A stretch of 37,713 bases of DNA from JBCDBY01 sp039182715. Lineage in GTDB: Bacteria > Planctomycetota > PLA2. A model generated the notes under the pieces. That model saw nothing but the letters and a program-made list of their open reading frames with translations. It was not told the DNA's origin and did not search any database. Position 1 is the stretch's first letter, and every line of letters begins with the position of its first letter. The stretch covers positions 1 through 37,713 of the forward strand of contig JBCDBY010000004.1 in assembly GCA_039182715.1 (NCBI GenBank). Direction: 5' to 3'. Shown here in pieces: positions 17,118-23,780 of this stretch. The position numbers and the translations under genes are program-made.

Positions 17118-18346
17118 AGCTGCTCCCCGAAACGCTCGGCCACGCGCAGGCCGGAGACGACGCCGTCCTCGTGGAAGCCGTAGCGCCAGTAGGCGCCGCA
17201 GTAGTGCGTGAGGCGCTCGCCGCTGATCTCGCCGTGGCGTCGCTGCGCCGCGATGCCCTCGAGCGAGTAGACCGGGTGGTGGTAGGGCACCTCCGCGAGG
17301 ATTTTCTCCTTCGCGATGGCGGCGTCGCGGTTGAGCGTGACGCAGAAGGTCTCCGGGGCGTCGAGGCCCTGGAGCATGTTCATGTTGTAGGTGACGGGGA
17401 CCGGGAGGTCCTCGCTGCTGCCGTCCAGGTGATAGTTCCAGGACGCCCACGCGAGCTTGCGCTGCGGGAGCAGCGACGCGTCGGTGTGCAGCACGGCGGT
17501 GTTGCCCTGGTAGGGCAGCGCCGAGAGGATCTCGGTCTCCTGCGCGCTCGGGTCGTCGAGCATCTTCAGCGCCTGGTCGGAGTGCGCGCCGATGACGACC
17601 TCGTCGAACGACTCGCCGTTGACCTCCACGTGCCGCTCGAAGCGGCGGATGGAGGTGACCGGCGTGCCGGTGCGGATCGACTCCGCGAAGGGACGGCAGA
17701 GCGGCTCGAGGTAGCTGCGCGAACCGCCCTCGATCACGTACCACTGCGGCCGGTCATTGACCGAGAGGAATCCGTGGTTGTGGAAGAAGCGGACGAAGAA
17801 CCCGATCGGGAACTCGCGCAGCTTGCTGCGCGGCATCGACCAGATGGCCGCGCCCATCGGGATGAGGTAGTGCTTGCGGAAGCTGCCGTTGTAGCCGTGG
17901 CGGTCGAGGTAGTTGTCGAGCGTGTCGTTCGCCTCGTCCGTCTCGAGCACGTCGGGCGCCTCGCGGTTGAAGCGCATGATCTCGCGGATCATGTTCCAGA
18001 ACGAGGGGCGGAACAGGTTGCTGCGCTGCGCGAAGAGCGAGTTGAGCGAGGTGCCGTTGTATTCGAGGCCCGACTCCTCGTCGCGCACCGAGAAGCTCAT
18101 GTCGGAGTCCTTGCGGGACACGCCGATCTGATCCATGAGCTTCGTGAAGTTCGGATACGTCTTGTTGTTGAAGACGATGAAGCCGGTGTCGACCGGCCAC
18201 GAGCGGCCGCCGAGCTCGATGTCGAGCGTGTTCGTGTGACCGCCGATGCGGTCCGCCGCCTCGAAGACGGTGACCTGGTGGCGGCGCGACAGCAGGTGCG
18301 CCGCGACCAGCGACGAGATGCCGGCTCCTACGATCGCGACGCGCAC
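17114..18346 (-). CDS. FAD-dependent amine-oxidase-family protein (COG2907 type)
   Basis: 410 aa. The N-terminal Rossmann motif VAIVGAGISSLVAAHLLSRR and acidic VFEAADRIGGHTNT bind FAD ADP. It continues with PVDTGFIVFNNKTYPN, typical of this COG, and ends with HYCGAYWRYGFHEDGVVSGL, the usual FAD-proximal C-terminus. The GTG start lies 2 nt after the desaturase TGA (TGACCGTG). It likely oxidises or desaturates an acyl chain rather than an amine, judging from its constant association with CFA-type methyltransferases. In Rhodobacter sphaeroides a set of sigma-E-regulated genes makes methylated furan fatty acids (UfaM/UfaD/UfaO); whether this protein matches one of those is to be tested. Confidence 0.9.
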   Translation of the reverse strand: MRVAIVGAGISSLVAAHLLSRRHQVTVFEAADRIGGHTNTLDIELGGRSWPVDTGFIVFNNKTYPNFTKLMDQIGVSRKDSDMSFSVRDEESGLEYNGTSLNSLFAQRSNLFRPSFWNMIREIMRFNREAPDVLETDEANDTLDNYLDRHGYNGSFRKHYLIPMGAAIWSMPRSKLREFPIGFFVRFFHNHGFLSVNDRPQWYVIEGGSRSYLEPLCRPFAESIRTGTPVTSIRRFERHVEVNGESFDEVVIGAHSDQALKMLDDPSAQETEILSALPYQGNTAVLHTDASLLPQRKLAWASWNYHLDGSSEDLPVPVTYNMNMLQGLDAPETFCVTLNRDAAIAKEKILAEVPYHHPVYSLEGIAAQRRHGEISGERLTHYCGAYWRYGFHEDGVVSGLRVAERFGEQL

Positions 18347-18348
18347 GG

Positions 18349-19218
18349 TCAGGCCCCCTGCTGCAGGATGCGCTCGGGGACGGGACGGAGGCCCTGCACG
18401 ATGCGCATCTTTTCCATGAGCATGAGGCCGTACCAGGTGAGGTCGATTTCCCACCAGCGGTGGCCCTGGCGCACCGCGGAGGGGTAGTGGTGGTGGTTGT
18501 TGTGCCAACCCTCACCGAAGGTGACCAGCGCCAACAGGAGGCTGTTCTTGCTCGTGTCGCGCGTCTCGTAACGGCGCGATCCGAAGATGTGCGCCGCCGA
18601 GTTGATCAGGCAGGTGCAGTGGAAGAGCACGACGGTGCTGATGAAGAAGCCCCAGACGAGCATCTGCCATCCGCCGACCAGGAACAGCGCGATCGCGAGA
18701 AAAGTCGGAATCAGCGTGTCGAACCGGTCGAGGAAGCGCAGCTCGGGATAGCGGGAGAAGTCCTTGATCGAGCGGTAGTCGGTCTTGAAGTTGCGCGGGG
18801 TCATGAACCACCAGACGTGGCTCCACATGACGCCGTGTTCGTGCGGGGAGTGCGGATCGTGTTCGGTATCCGAGTGGCGGTGGTGGTGGCGATGGTGCGC
18901 CGCCCACCAGAGCGCACCGCGTTGCGATGCGGTCCCGCCGATCAGGGCGAAGACGAATTGCCAGAAACGATTGGTCTTGAACGACCGGTGCGAGAAGTAC
19001 CGGTGATAGAAGGCGGTGATGGCGAACATGCGGATCGCGTAGAGCGCGAGCGCGACGCCGACGGCCGTCCAGCTCCAGCCGACCCAGATCACCCCGAGGC
19101 AGCCGAGGTGCAGGATCAGGAAGGGGATGACGCGCAACCAGTCGATCCGGTTGTCATCCGAATCCTCACCTGCCTGGGTGTCGACCCACTGGGTGATGCG
19201 CGTCAGGAAATTGGCCAT
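18349..19218 (-). CDS. Membrane acyl-lipid/acyl-CoA delta-9-type fatty acid desaturase
   Basis: 289 aa. The three di-iron histidine boxes of the stearoyl-CoA desaturase class are intact: HRYFSH (72-77), HHRHHHRHSD (from ~108) and GEGWHNNHHH (~236-243). Four hydrophobic segments flank them (for example IPFLILHLGCLGVIWVGWSW). It introduces a cis double bond using O2 and electrons from a reductase that is not encoded nearby. It is the first gene of the operon and supplies the olefin that the downstream methyltransferase needs. ATG at 19218; an AGGTTTCG/GGAGG-like stretch lies just upstream on the minus strand side of the 103-nt gap shared with the divergent selenoprotein gene. Confidence 0.93.
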   Translation of the reverse strand: MANFLTRITQWVDTQAGEDSDDNRIDWLRVIPFLILHLGCLGVIWVGWSWTAVGVALALYAIRMFAITAFYHRYFSHRSFKTNRFWQFVFALIGGTASQRGALWWAAHHRHHHRHSDTEHDPHSPHEHGVMWSHVWWFMTPRNFKTDYRSIKDFSRYPELRFLDRFDTLIPTFLAIALFLVGGWQMLVWGFFISTVVLFHCTCLINSAAHIFGSRRYETRDTSKNSLLLALVTFGEGWHNNHHHYPSAVRQGHRWWEIDLTWYGLMLMEKMRIVQGLRPVPERILQQGA

Positions 19219-19321
19219 GATGGTGGAGGTTTCGAGATGCTCCGCAGCGCGGATTCACGGCCCTGCACCATTGGGGTATCGTGGAAACCGGACCGGAGAG
19301 GTCCCTACATTGGAGAATCAA

Positions 19322-19678
19322 ATGAAGAACTTTGCCCTGTTGGGCCTGATCCTCGCGCTTGTGGCGTGCGGTGACAAGGCCGAAGACTCGACCGCGCCGG
19401 GCGGCTCGGGCGCCGACAAGCTGATGAAGGACGCGAGCGACAAGGCCGGCGACATGGCGGGCAGCGCCGAGATGAAGACCGTCACCCTCAAGATCGAGGG
19501 CATGACGTGAGGCAGCTGCCCCCCTCAGGTTGAGGGGATGCTCAAGGCCGCCGGCTGCCAGGACATCAAGATCGACAACTCCGCGAAGACCGCCACGGTG
19601 AAGGTCCCGGCCTCGATGCCGATGGACAAGCTCACCGGCTCGGTATCCGGCAAGTTCTCGGCGACGGTGCAGCAGTAA
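19322..19678 (+). CDS. HMA-domain (MerP/CopZ-like) lipoprotein with in-frame TGA read as selenocysteine
   Basis: 118 residues if TGA codon 63 (19508-19510) is decoded. ATG at 19322 has GGAG 6 nt upstream. Lipoprotein signal NFALLGLILALVAC (Cys16), a Ser/Gly/Lys linker, then an HMA domain from residue 51: TVTLKIEGMT-U-GSC, followed by PPQVEGMLKAAGCQDIKIDN and ending FSATVQQ at TAA. The family metal motif is GMTCxxC; here the first Cys codon is TGA. Codons after the TGA stay GC3-rich and family-like. A SECIS-like hairpin lies 16 nt downstream. Likely role: periplasmic or outer-membrane-anchored binding of a soft metal (Cu, Hg) or redox work with a UxxC pair. Alternative: a Cys-to-stop mutation or sequencing error, which would not explain the hairpin. 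No sel genes lie in this window. Confidence 0.85.
19508..19542 (+). promoter_or_regulatory. Candidate bacterial SECIS element for UGA recoding
   Basis: The UGA (19508-19510) is followed after 16 nt by loop AGGUU (19527-19531), closed by a perfect 6-bp stem CCCCTC (19521-19526) / GAGGGG (19532-19537). A lower stem AGC (19514-19516) / GCT (19540-19542) is possible across an internal loop. E. coli fdhF has UGA, 17 nt, then loop AGGUCU. Position and guanines in the loop are what SelB recognises in bacteria. The hairpin forces T-ending codons CCT and GTT in a stretch otherwise dominated by G/C third bases. Confidence 0.8.
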
Positions 19679-19695
19679 GTCCTGTTCGTTCGAAC

Positions 19696-19735
19696 ACGAG
19701 GGTGCGGTCCACCGGATCGCGCCCTCGTTTCATTT
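19696..19735 (+). terminator. Intrinsic terminator after the selenoprotein gene
   Basis: A 15-bp stem (19696-19710 with 19714-19728, two G-U pairs, 3-nt loop ACC) is followed by TTCATTT. It ends 18 nt after the TAA at 19678 begins the gap. It places the true transcript end after the TAA rather than after the TGA at 19510, supporting readthrough of the whole frame, and separates the gene from the MFS transporter. Confidence 0.85.
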
Positions 19736-19757
19736 GCCCCCACCCGAGAATTCCCGC

Positions 19758-21011
19758 GTGACGCCCGTCCTTCGCTCCCTCCCCCGCGTGGCCGCCTACA
19801 CCTGGCGGCTGCACTGGCCGGCGGCGCTGCTGGTCGGGGCGTCGAACGCGACCATCATGCTGGCGGCATTCGCCTTCAAGCGGTCGCTGGGCGGGCCGGA
19901 GAAGTGGGTCCCCGCGCTCATCGCGCTCTGGCAGGCGCCCTGGATCCTCACGCCGCTGGTGAGCGGCTGGCTTTCGCGCGTGCACCCGCAGCGGGCGTGG
20001 CGTGTCATCGGTCTGGCCGCGGGGATCCCGCTCATCCTCGTCGCGTTCGTGACCGTCGAGCCGGTCCTCGACGGCAAGGCGGGCGAGGGGATCGGGGCGT
20101 TTCGGCTCTTCGCCCTGCTGCTCGCCGCGCACTACACGGTGAGCGTCTTCTACATCCCGCACCGCGGCGCGCTCATGCGCACCAACTATCCCGATGCGGT
20201 GCGCGGACGCCTGTACGGATTACGGGAGATTCTCGCGATTCTCGCCGCGATCGTCATGGCGCGCGGCGCGCAGTCCCTTCTCGACCAGGACCCGCGCTGG
20301 CTCAAGCTCGTCTTTCCGATCGGCGGGCTCTGCCTGATCGTTGCCTACTTCCTGAAGTCGCGCATTCGCTGGCGGCGGCAGGCGCGTGTCGTGCAGGACC
20401 AGGGCACCGATCCGCAGCACCTGCGTCTCGCGTTCGCCAATCGGCGGTTCCTGATCTATCAGCTTGCGTTCATGCTGTACGGATTCGGGTTCCTGATGGC
20501 GTGGGTGCTCAACATCCTCTACATCGAGGATGAGCTGGCGCTCGGGTACGACGGATTTACGCAGGCGTTCTCGGTCGCGTTCCCCGTCGCGCAGATCACC
20601 GCGATGTTCTTCTGGGGTCGACTGGCCGACCGGGTCGGCGTCGTCCGCAGCACCGCCTTTGCGTTCGGCTGTCTCGTGCTCTACCTGATCGCCATGCCGC
20701 ACGTGACCGGCCAGTGGTCGCTGAACGGCGTCGCGGCGCTCTTCGGGGCGTCGATGTCGGGCGTCATGATCGGCTGGGCATTGGGGCCGCTGCACTTCGC
20801 GCCGGAGGGGCAGGGTCACGCGTACACCGCCGTGCACTTCGCCTGCGTCGGCATTCGCAGCGTGATTGCGCCCTTTCTCGGCTACCTCGTGAAGGAGTAC
20901 TTCGACTCCTACGCTGTCGGCTACTACGCTGCCGCCGCATTCATGATCGCCGGCACGATCACCATGTTCGTGCTTGCGCGGTCGGAGTCGCGGGCTACTC
21001 CAGGCTCGTGA
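19758..21011 (+). CDS. Major facilitator superfamily transporter
   Basis: About 417 aa with 12 hydrophobic segments, the first at LHWPAALLVGASNATIMLAA. The cytoplasmic loop between helices 2 and 3 is weakly conserved. RADRVG-like signal WGRLADRVGVVRS appears in the second half, the usual MFS helix 8-9 loop. Substrate unknown. Start is uncertain: GTG 19758 (TPVLRSLPRVAAYTW) or TTG 19734, both with poor ribosome sites. It ends within the convergent Old Yellow Enzyme gene (17-nt overlap). Confidence 0.8.
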   Translation: MTPVLRSLPRVAAYTWRLHWPAALLVGASNATIMLAAFAFKRSLGGPEKWVPALIALWQAPWILTPLVSGWLSRVHPQRAWRVIGLAAGIPLILVAFVTVEPVLDGKAGEGIGAFRLFALLLAAHYTVSVFYIPHRGALMRTNYPDAVRGRLYGLREILAILAAIVMARGAQSLLDQDPRWLKLVFPIGGLCLIVAYFLKSRIRWRRQARVVQDQGTDPQHLRLAFANRRFLIYQLAFMLYGFGFLMAWVLNILYIEDELALGYDGFTQAFSVAFPVAQITAMFFWGRLADRVGVVRSTAFAFGCLVLYLIAMPHVTGQWSLNGVAALFGASMSGVMIGWALGPLHFAPEGQGHAYTAVHFACVGIRSVIAPFLGYLVKEYFDSYAVGYYAAAAFMIAGTITMFVLARSESRATPGS

Positions 21012-22035
21012 GCATCGCGGCGTCGTAGCCGGTCAGCGCCGCGCCGTCGCGGACTCTGGCGACGAGGTCGGCATTGGCGATGAAGGCGCGGCCGATGGCC
21101 AGCAGGTCGAACTTGCCGAGCGTGAGCGCCTCCTCGCCGTCCTCGGGCGAGTAGCTGCCGCAGCCCATGAGCGTGCCGTCGTAGTGCTCGCGCAGGAACG
21201 TGGTCGCCTGCACGCCTCCCAGCTCCGGGAACGTCTGCGCGTCGTCGAAGATGCCGACGTGCACGTAGGCGAGGTCGCGCGTGCCGAGCTCGCGCAGCAG
21301 CAGTTCGAACACCGCACGGTCCCGGTCGTCGCCCTCCATGTGCGCGTAGGCGCCCGGCGAGAGCCGCAGGCCGACACGGCCCGGCTCCCAGGCGCGGACG
21401 ACCGCGTCGGTCACGGCAAGCGCGAAGCGCGTCATCTTTTCGGTCGTGCCGCCCCAGGCGTCGGTGCGCCGGTTGGTGTGGTGGTGCAGGAACTGATCGA
21501 CGAGGTAGCCGTTGGCGCCGTGGATCTCCACGCCGTCGAAGCCGGCGGCGCGCGCGTTGCGCGTCGCGGTGGCGAAGTCGTCGATGATCTCCTCGACCTC
21601 CTCGCCACCCAGCGCGCGCGGCTCGCCGTAGTACTTGTCGCTGCGCGGCGCGCGGCCGGTCAGCGCGACCGCCGAGGGCGCCACGGGCAGCGCGCCCTCG
21701 AGATAGGTCGGATGCGAGACCCGGCCGACGTGCCAGAGCTGCAGGAAGATGCGGCCGCCCGCGTCGTGGACCGCATCGGTCACGAGCCGCCAGCCTTCGA
21801 TCTGCGCGTCCGTGAAGATGCCGGGCGTATCGGGATAACCCTGCGCGTCGGGGCGGATGATCGTCGCTTCCGAAATGATCAGGCCGGCGTCGGCGCGGCG
21901 GGCGTAGTAGCGCGCCATCGCCTCCGTCGGCACCAGGCCGGGACCGGCCATGGAACGGGTCATCGGCGCCATCGCGATCCGGTTGGGCAGATCGAGCGAG
22001 CCGAGGCGAATCGGGGAGAGGAGGCGGGTCGTCAT
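20995..22035 (-). CDS. Old Yellow Enzyme family NADH:flavin oxidoreductase / ene-reductase
   Basis: 346 aa TIM-barrel FMN enzyme. Motifs in order: LPNRIAMAPMTRSMAGPGL, FLQLWHVGRVSHP, then the catalytic pair in VEIHGANGYLVDQFLHHHTN (His and Asn that bind the substrate carbonyl), RTDAWGG, and the FMN-phosphate region AIGRAFIANADLV. This is the classical NemA/OYE1-like branch. It reduces activated C=C bonds, nitro compounds or nitrate esters with NAD(P)H; the physiological substrate is usually unknown. It is divergent from the GyrI-like gene (56-nt gap), which may regulate or share its inducer (inference). Confidence 0.93.
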   Translation of the reverse strand: MTTRLLSPIRLGSLDLPNRIAMAPMTRSMAGPGLVPTEAMARYYARRADAGLIISEATIIRPDAQGYPDTPGIFTDAQIEGWRLVTDAVHDAGGRIFLQLWHVGRVSHPTYLEGALPVAPSAVALTGRAPRSDKYYGEPRALGGEEVEEIIDDFATATRNARAAGFDGVEIHGANGYLVDQFLHHHTNRRTDAWGGTTEKMTRFALAVTDAVVRAWEPGRVGLRLSPGAYAHMEGDDRDRAVFELLLRELGTRDLAYVHVGIFDDAQTFPELGGVQATTFLREHYDGTLMGCGSYSPEDGEEALTLGKFDLLAIGRAFIANADLVARVRDGAALTGYDAAMLTSLE

Positions 22036-22091
22036 GTGTCGAAATCCGATGCCGGGGCGCGCCGTACGGTTTCAGACGGCATACTGGGCCG

Positions 22092-22532
22092 ATGGAATTC
22101 AGGACGGAAGAGCTCGCGGCGCGCCCCTTCGTATTCGTGCGCGTCGAGACGAAGATGCACGAGATCGGCGAGAAGATCGGCGAGGCGCTGGCGAAGGTCG
22201 GTCCCTACGTCGGGGAGAACGCCGCCGGCATGCCGGTGACCCGCTACGTCGACTGGAACGAGGAGGGCGGCGGCATGGAGATCGGGCTGCCGGTGCGAGC
22301 GCCCATGGAGGGCGAAGGCGACGTCCAGTGCGGCGAGCTGATCGCCGGCAAGGTCCTCACCTGCACGCACGTCGGTCCCTACGACAACCTCAAGCAGTCG
22401 TGGGCCGCGCTGCACGCGCACATCGCCGAGCACGATCTCCCGTCCCGCGCGGCCCCCTGGGAGGTCTATGCCGACGACCCGGGCCAGACGCCGATCGACC
22501 AGGTGCGGACGCTGATCTACTGGCCGATCTGA
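22092..22532 (+). CDS. GyrI-like / AraC effector-binding domain protein
   Basis: 146 aa, a stand-alone GyrI-like small-molecule-binding domain (the fold of SbmC and of the BmrR/Rob effector domains). It starts EFRTEELAARPFVFVRVETK and has the duplicated beta-alpha-beta layout, with VLTCTHVGPYDNLKQSWAAL as the most recognisable segment and PIDQVRTLIYWPI at the end. There is no DNA-binding domain, so it would bind a ligand directly or act as an antagonist. Divergent from the ene-reductase. Confidence 0.85.
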   Translation: MEFRTEELAARPFVFVRVETKMHEIGEKIGEALAKVGPYVGENAAGMPVTRYVDWNEEGGGMEIGLPVRAPMEGEGDVQCGELIAGKVLTCTHVGPYDNLKQSWAALHAHIAEHDLPSRAAPWEVYADDPGQTPIDQVRTLIYWPI

Positions 22533-22553
22533 GGGCGTTCGACGATTTGGTTC

Positions 22554-22662
22554 GGTTCTCGCAGAGCACGCAGAGTTCCGCAGAGCCCGCAGAGAAGAAA
22601 AGAGGGGCCCATCTGTTCCCCCTCTGCGCTCTCTGCGGTCCTCAGCGGCCTCTGCGAGAACC
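22554..22662. repeat. 'CGCAGAG' inverted repeat element
   Basis: Perfect 13-bp terminal inverted repeats GGTTCTCGCAGAG (22554-22566) and CTCTGCGAGAACC (22650-22662). Inside, the motif CGCAGAG or CGCAGAGC recurs several times on the left and its complement (CTCTGCG, CTCTGCGG) on the right, around a central run AAGAAAAGAGGGGCCC. Elements of this composition are scattered between genes in many environmental bacterial genomes. It lies between the GyrI-like gene and the convergent DUF1624 gene and may serve as a bidirectional terminator or be a miniature mobile repeat. Confidence 0.85.
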
Positions 22663-22682
22663 CATTCTGAACCTCCACGGCC

Positions 22683-23780
22683 TCAGAAGTACTTGAGCCA
22701 GGAGTCCGGGTGCTTCGCCTTGAAGGCGCGGTACCAGCGGCATGCCGGGTAGAGCGCCGCCAGCAGGATCGCCGCGACGCCGTAGGCCGCGCCGAGGCCG
22801 CCGGCGCCGCGCAGGCCGAACCACGACGCCGGGACCTCGAGCGCGAGGCGGTGTGCGAGGTAGAAGAACATCGCCGTCTGTCCGAAGACGAGCAGGGGAT
22901 CGTTCGGCCGGATCGGCACGATGCGCTCCAGCCGGATCGCGATCGCCAGCAGCAGGCAGAGCAGGCCCAGCTCGACCGCGTAGAAGGTGAGCGAGGGTGG
23001 GTACTTGCTCACGTGCAGCCACTGCTGCCAGGTCGCGTCGTCGCGCGGCAGGAACATGTTGCCGTAGCCGTTGAGCCCGCGGACGATGAGGAAGAGCACG
23101 AGTCCGACGCCGCCGGCGATCCAGAGCGGCCCGTCCGGTCGCGTCGGCTTCGTCGTCAGGAACCGTCCATACGCCCAACCCGCCATCATGACGGCGAGCC
23201 ACGGCACGGTCGCGTAGACCGCCTTGAGCGACGGCGGGAACGAGGCGGCGAGCGTGAGCGCGGCGGACGGCGCCGGCCAGCCGGCGGCCGGATCCCAGAC
23301 GAGCCCGGTGATCCACTCGCCCGCCGCCATCCACCCGATCGCGAGGGCGATGAGCGGCCCCGTCGGCAGCCGGCGCATGAGCACCATGCACATCATCGCG
23401 GTGCCGATGCCGAACAGCACGCCGAACGTCAGCACGCGCGAGCCGAGCGAGATGAGCGTCGGATCGAGCACGGTGATGAGACAGCCGCGCAGCAGGATCT
23501 GCCGGTCGACCGCCTTGGGGTCCATACCCTGCGCCACGCGCTTCTCGATCATGAGCGCCAGCGCCGTCCCGGCGAGGAACACGAACGTCGGCGCGCACAG
23601 ATGCGTGACCCAGCGCGTCAGGAACGCGAACGCGGGGAGTTCCTGGCCCGGCGTCCAGAGGCCCGCCGAATCGCCCGCGATGCGGTCGCCGTTGAACGCC
23701 ATCGACGCGTGGTCGATGACCATCAGGAACATCACGAAGCCCCGCATCCAGTCGATCGAGGCGATGCGGCCGGGCTTCAT
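22683..23780 (-). CDS. HGSNAT/DUF1624-like multi-spanning membrane acyltransferase-type protein
   Basis: 365 aa with about ten transmembrane helices. The N-terminus RIASIDWMRGFVMFLMVIDH with HASMAFNGDR is the signature of the heparan-alpha-glucosaminide N-acetyltransferase/DUF1624 family, where the His takes part in transmembrane acetyl transfer. It ends with TAMFFYLAHRLALEVPASWF and a charged tail. The acceptor is unknown; bacterial members are thought to acylate extracytoplasmic sugars. Its ATG overlaps the upstream redoxin-heme-copper gene stop by 4 nt, so the two are made together. Confidence 0.85.
   Translation of the reverse strand: MKPGRIASIDWMRGFVMFLMVIDHASMAFNGDRIAGDSAGLWTPGQELPAFAFLTRWVTHLCAPTFVFLAGTALALMIEKRVAQGMDPKAVDRQILLRGCLITVLDPTLISLGSRVLTFGVLFGIGTAMMCMVLMRRLPTGPLIALAIGWMAAGEWITGLVWDPAAGWPAPSAALTLAASFPPSLKAVYATVPWLAVMMAGWAYGRFLTTKPTRPDGPLWIAGGVGLVLFLIVRGLNGYGNMFLPRDDATWQQWLHVSKYPPSLTFYAVELGLLCLLLAIAIRLERIVPIRPNDPLLVFGQTAMFFYLAHRLALEVPASWFGLRGAGGLGAAYGVAAILLAALYPACRWYRAFKAKHPDSWLKYF

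Noticed and set aside
19127..19510. 127-codon frame ending at the TGA, as a complete gene
   Set aside because: The part before 19322 overlaps the desaturase gene's 5' end and is non-coding. The true start is ATG 19322 with GGAG, and the TGA is better read as selenocysteine.
19322..19510. Interpreting the HMA lipoprotein as a pseudogene
   Set aside because: The TGA falls precisely on a metal-binding Cys, the frame stays open and family-like to TAA, and a SECIS-like hairpin with correct spacing follows. A sequencing error cannot be fully excluded.
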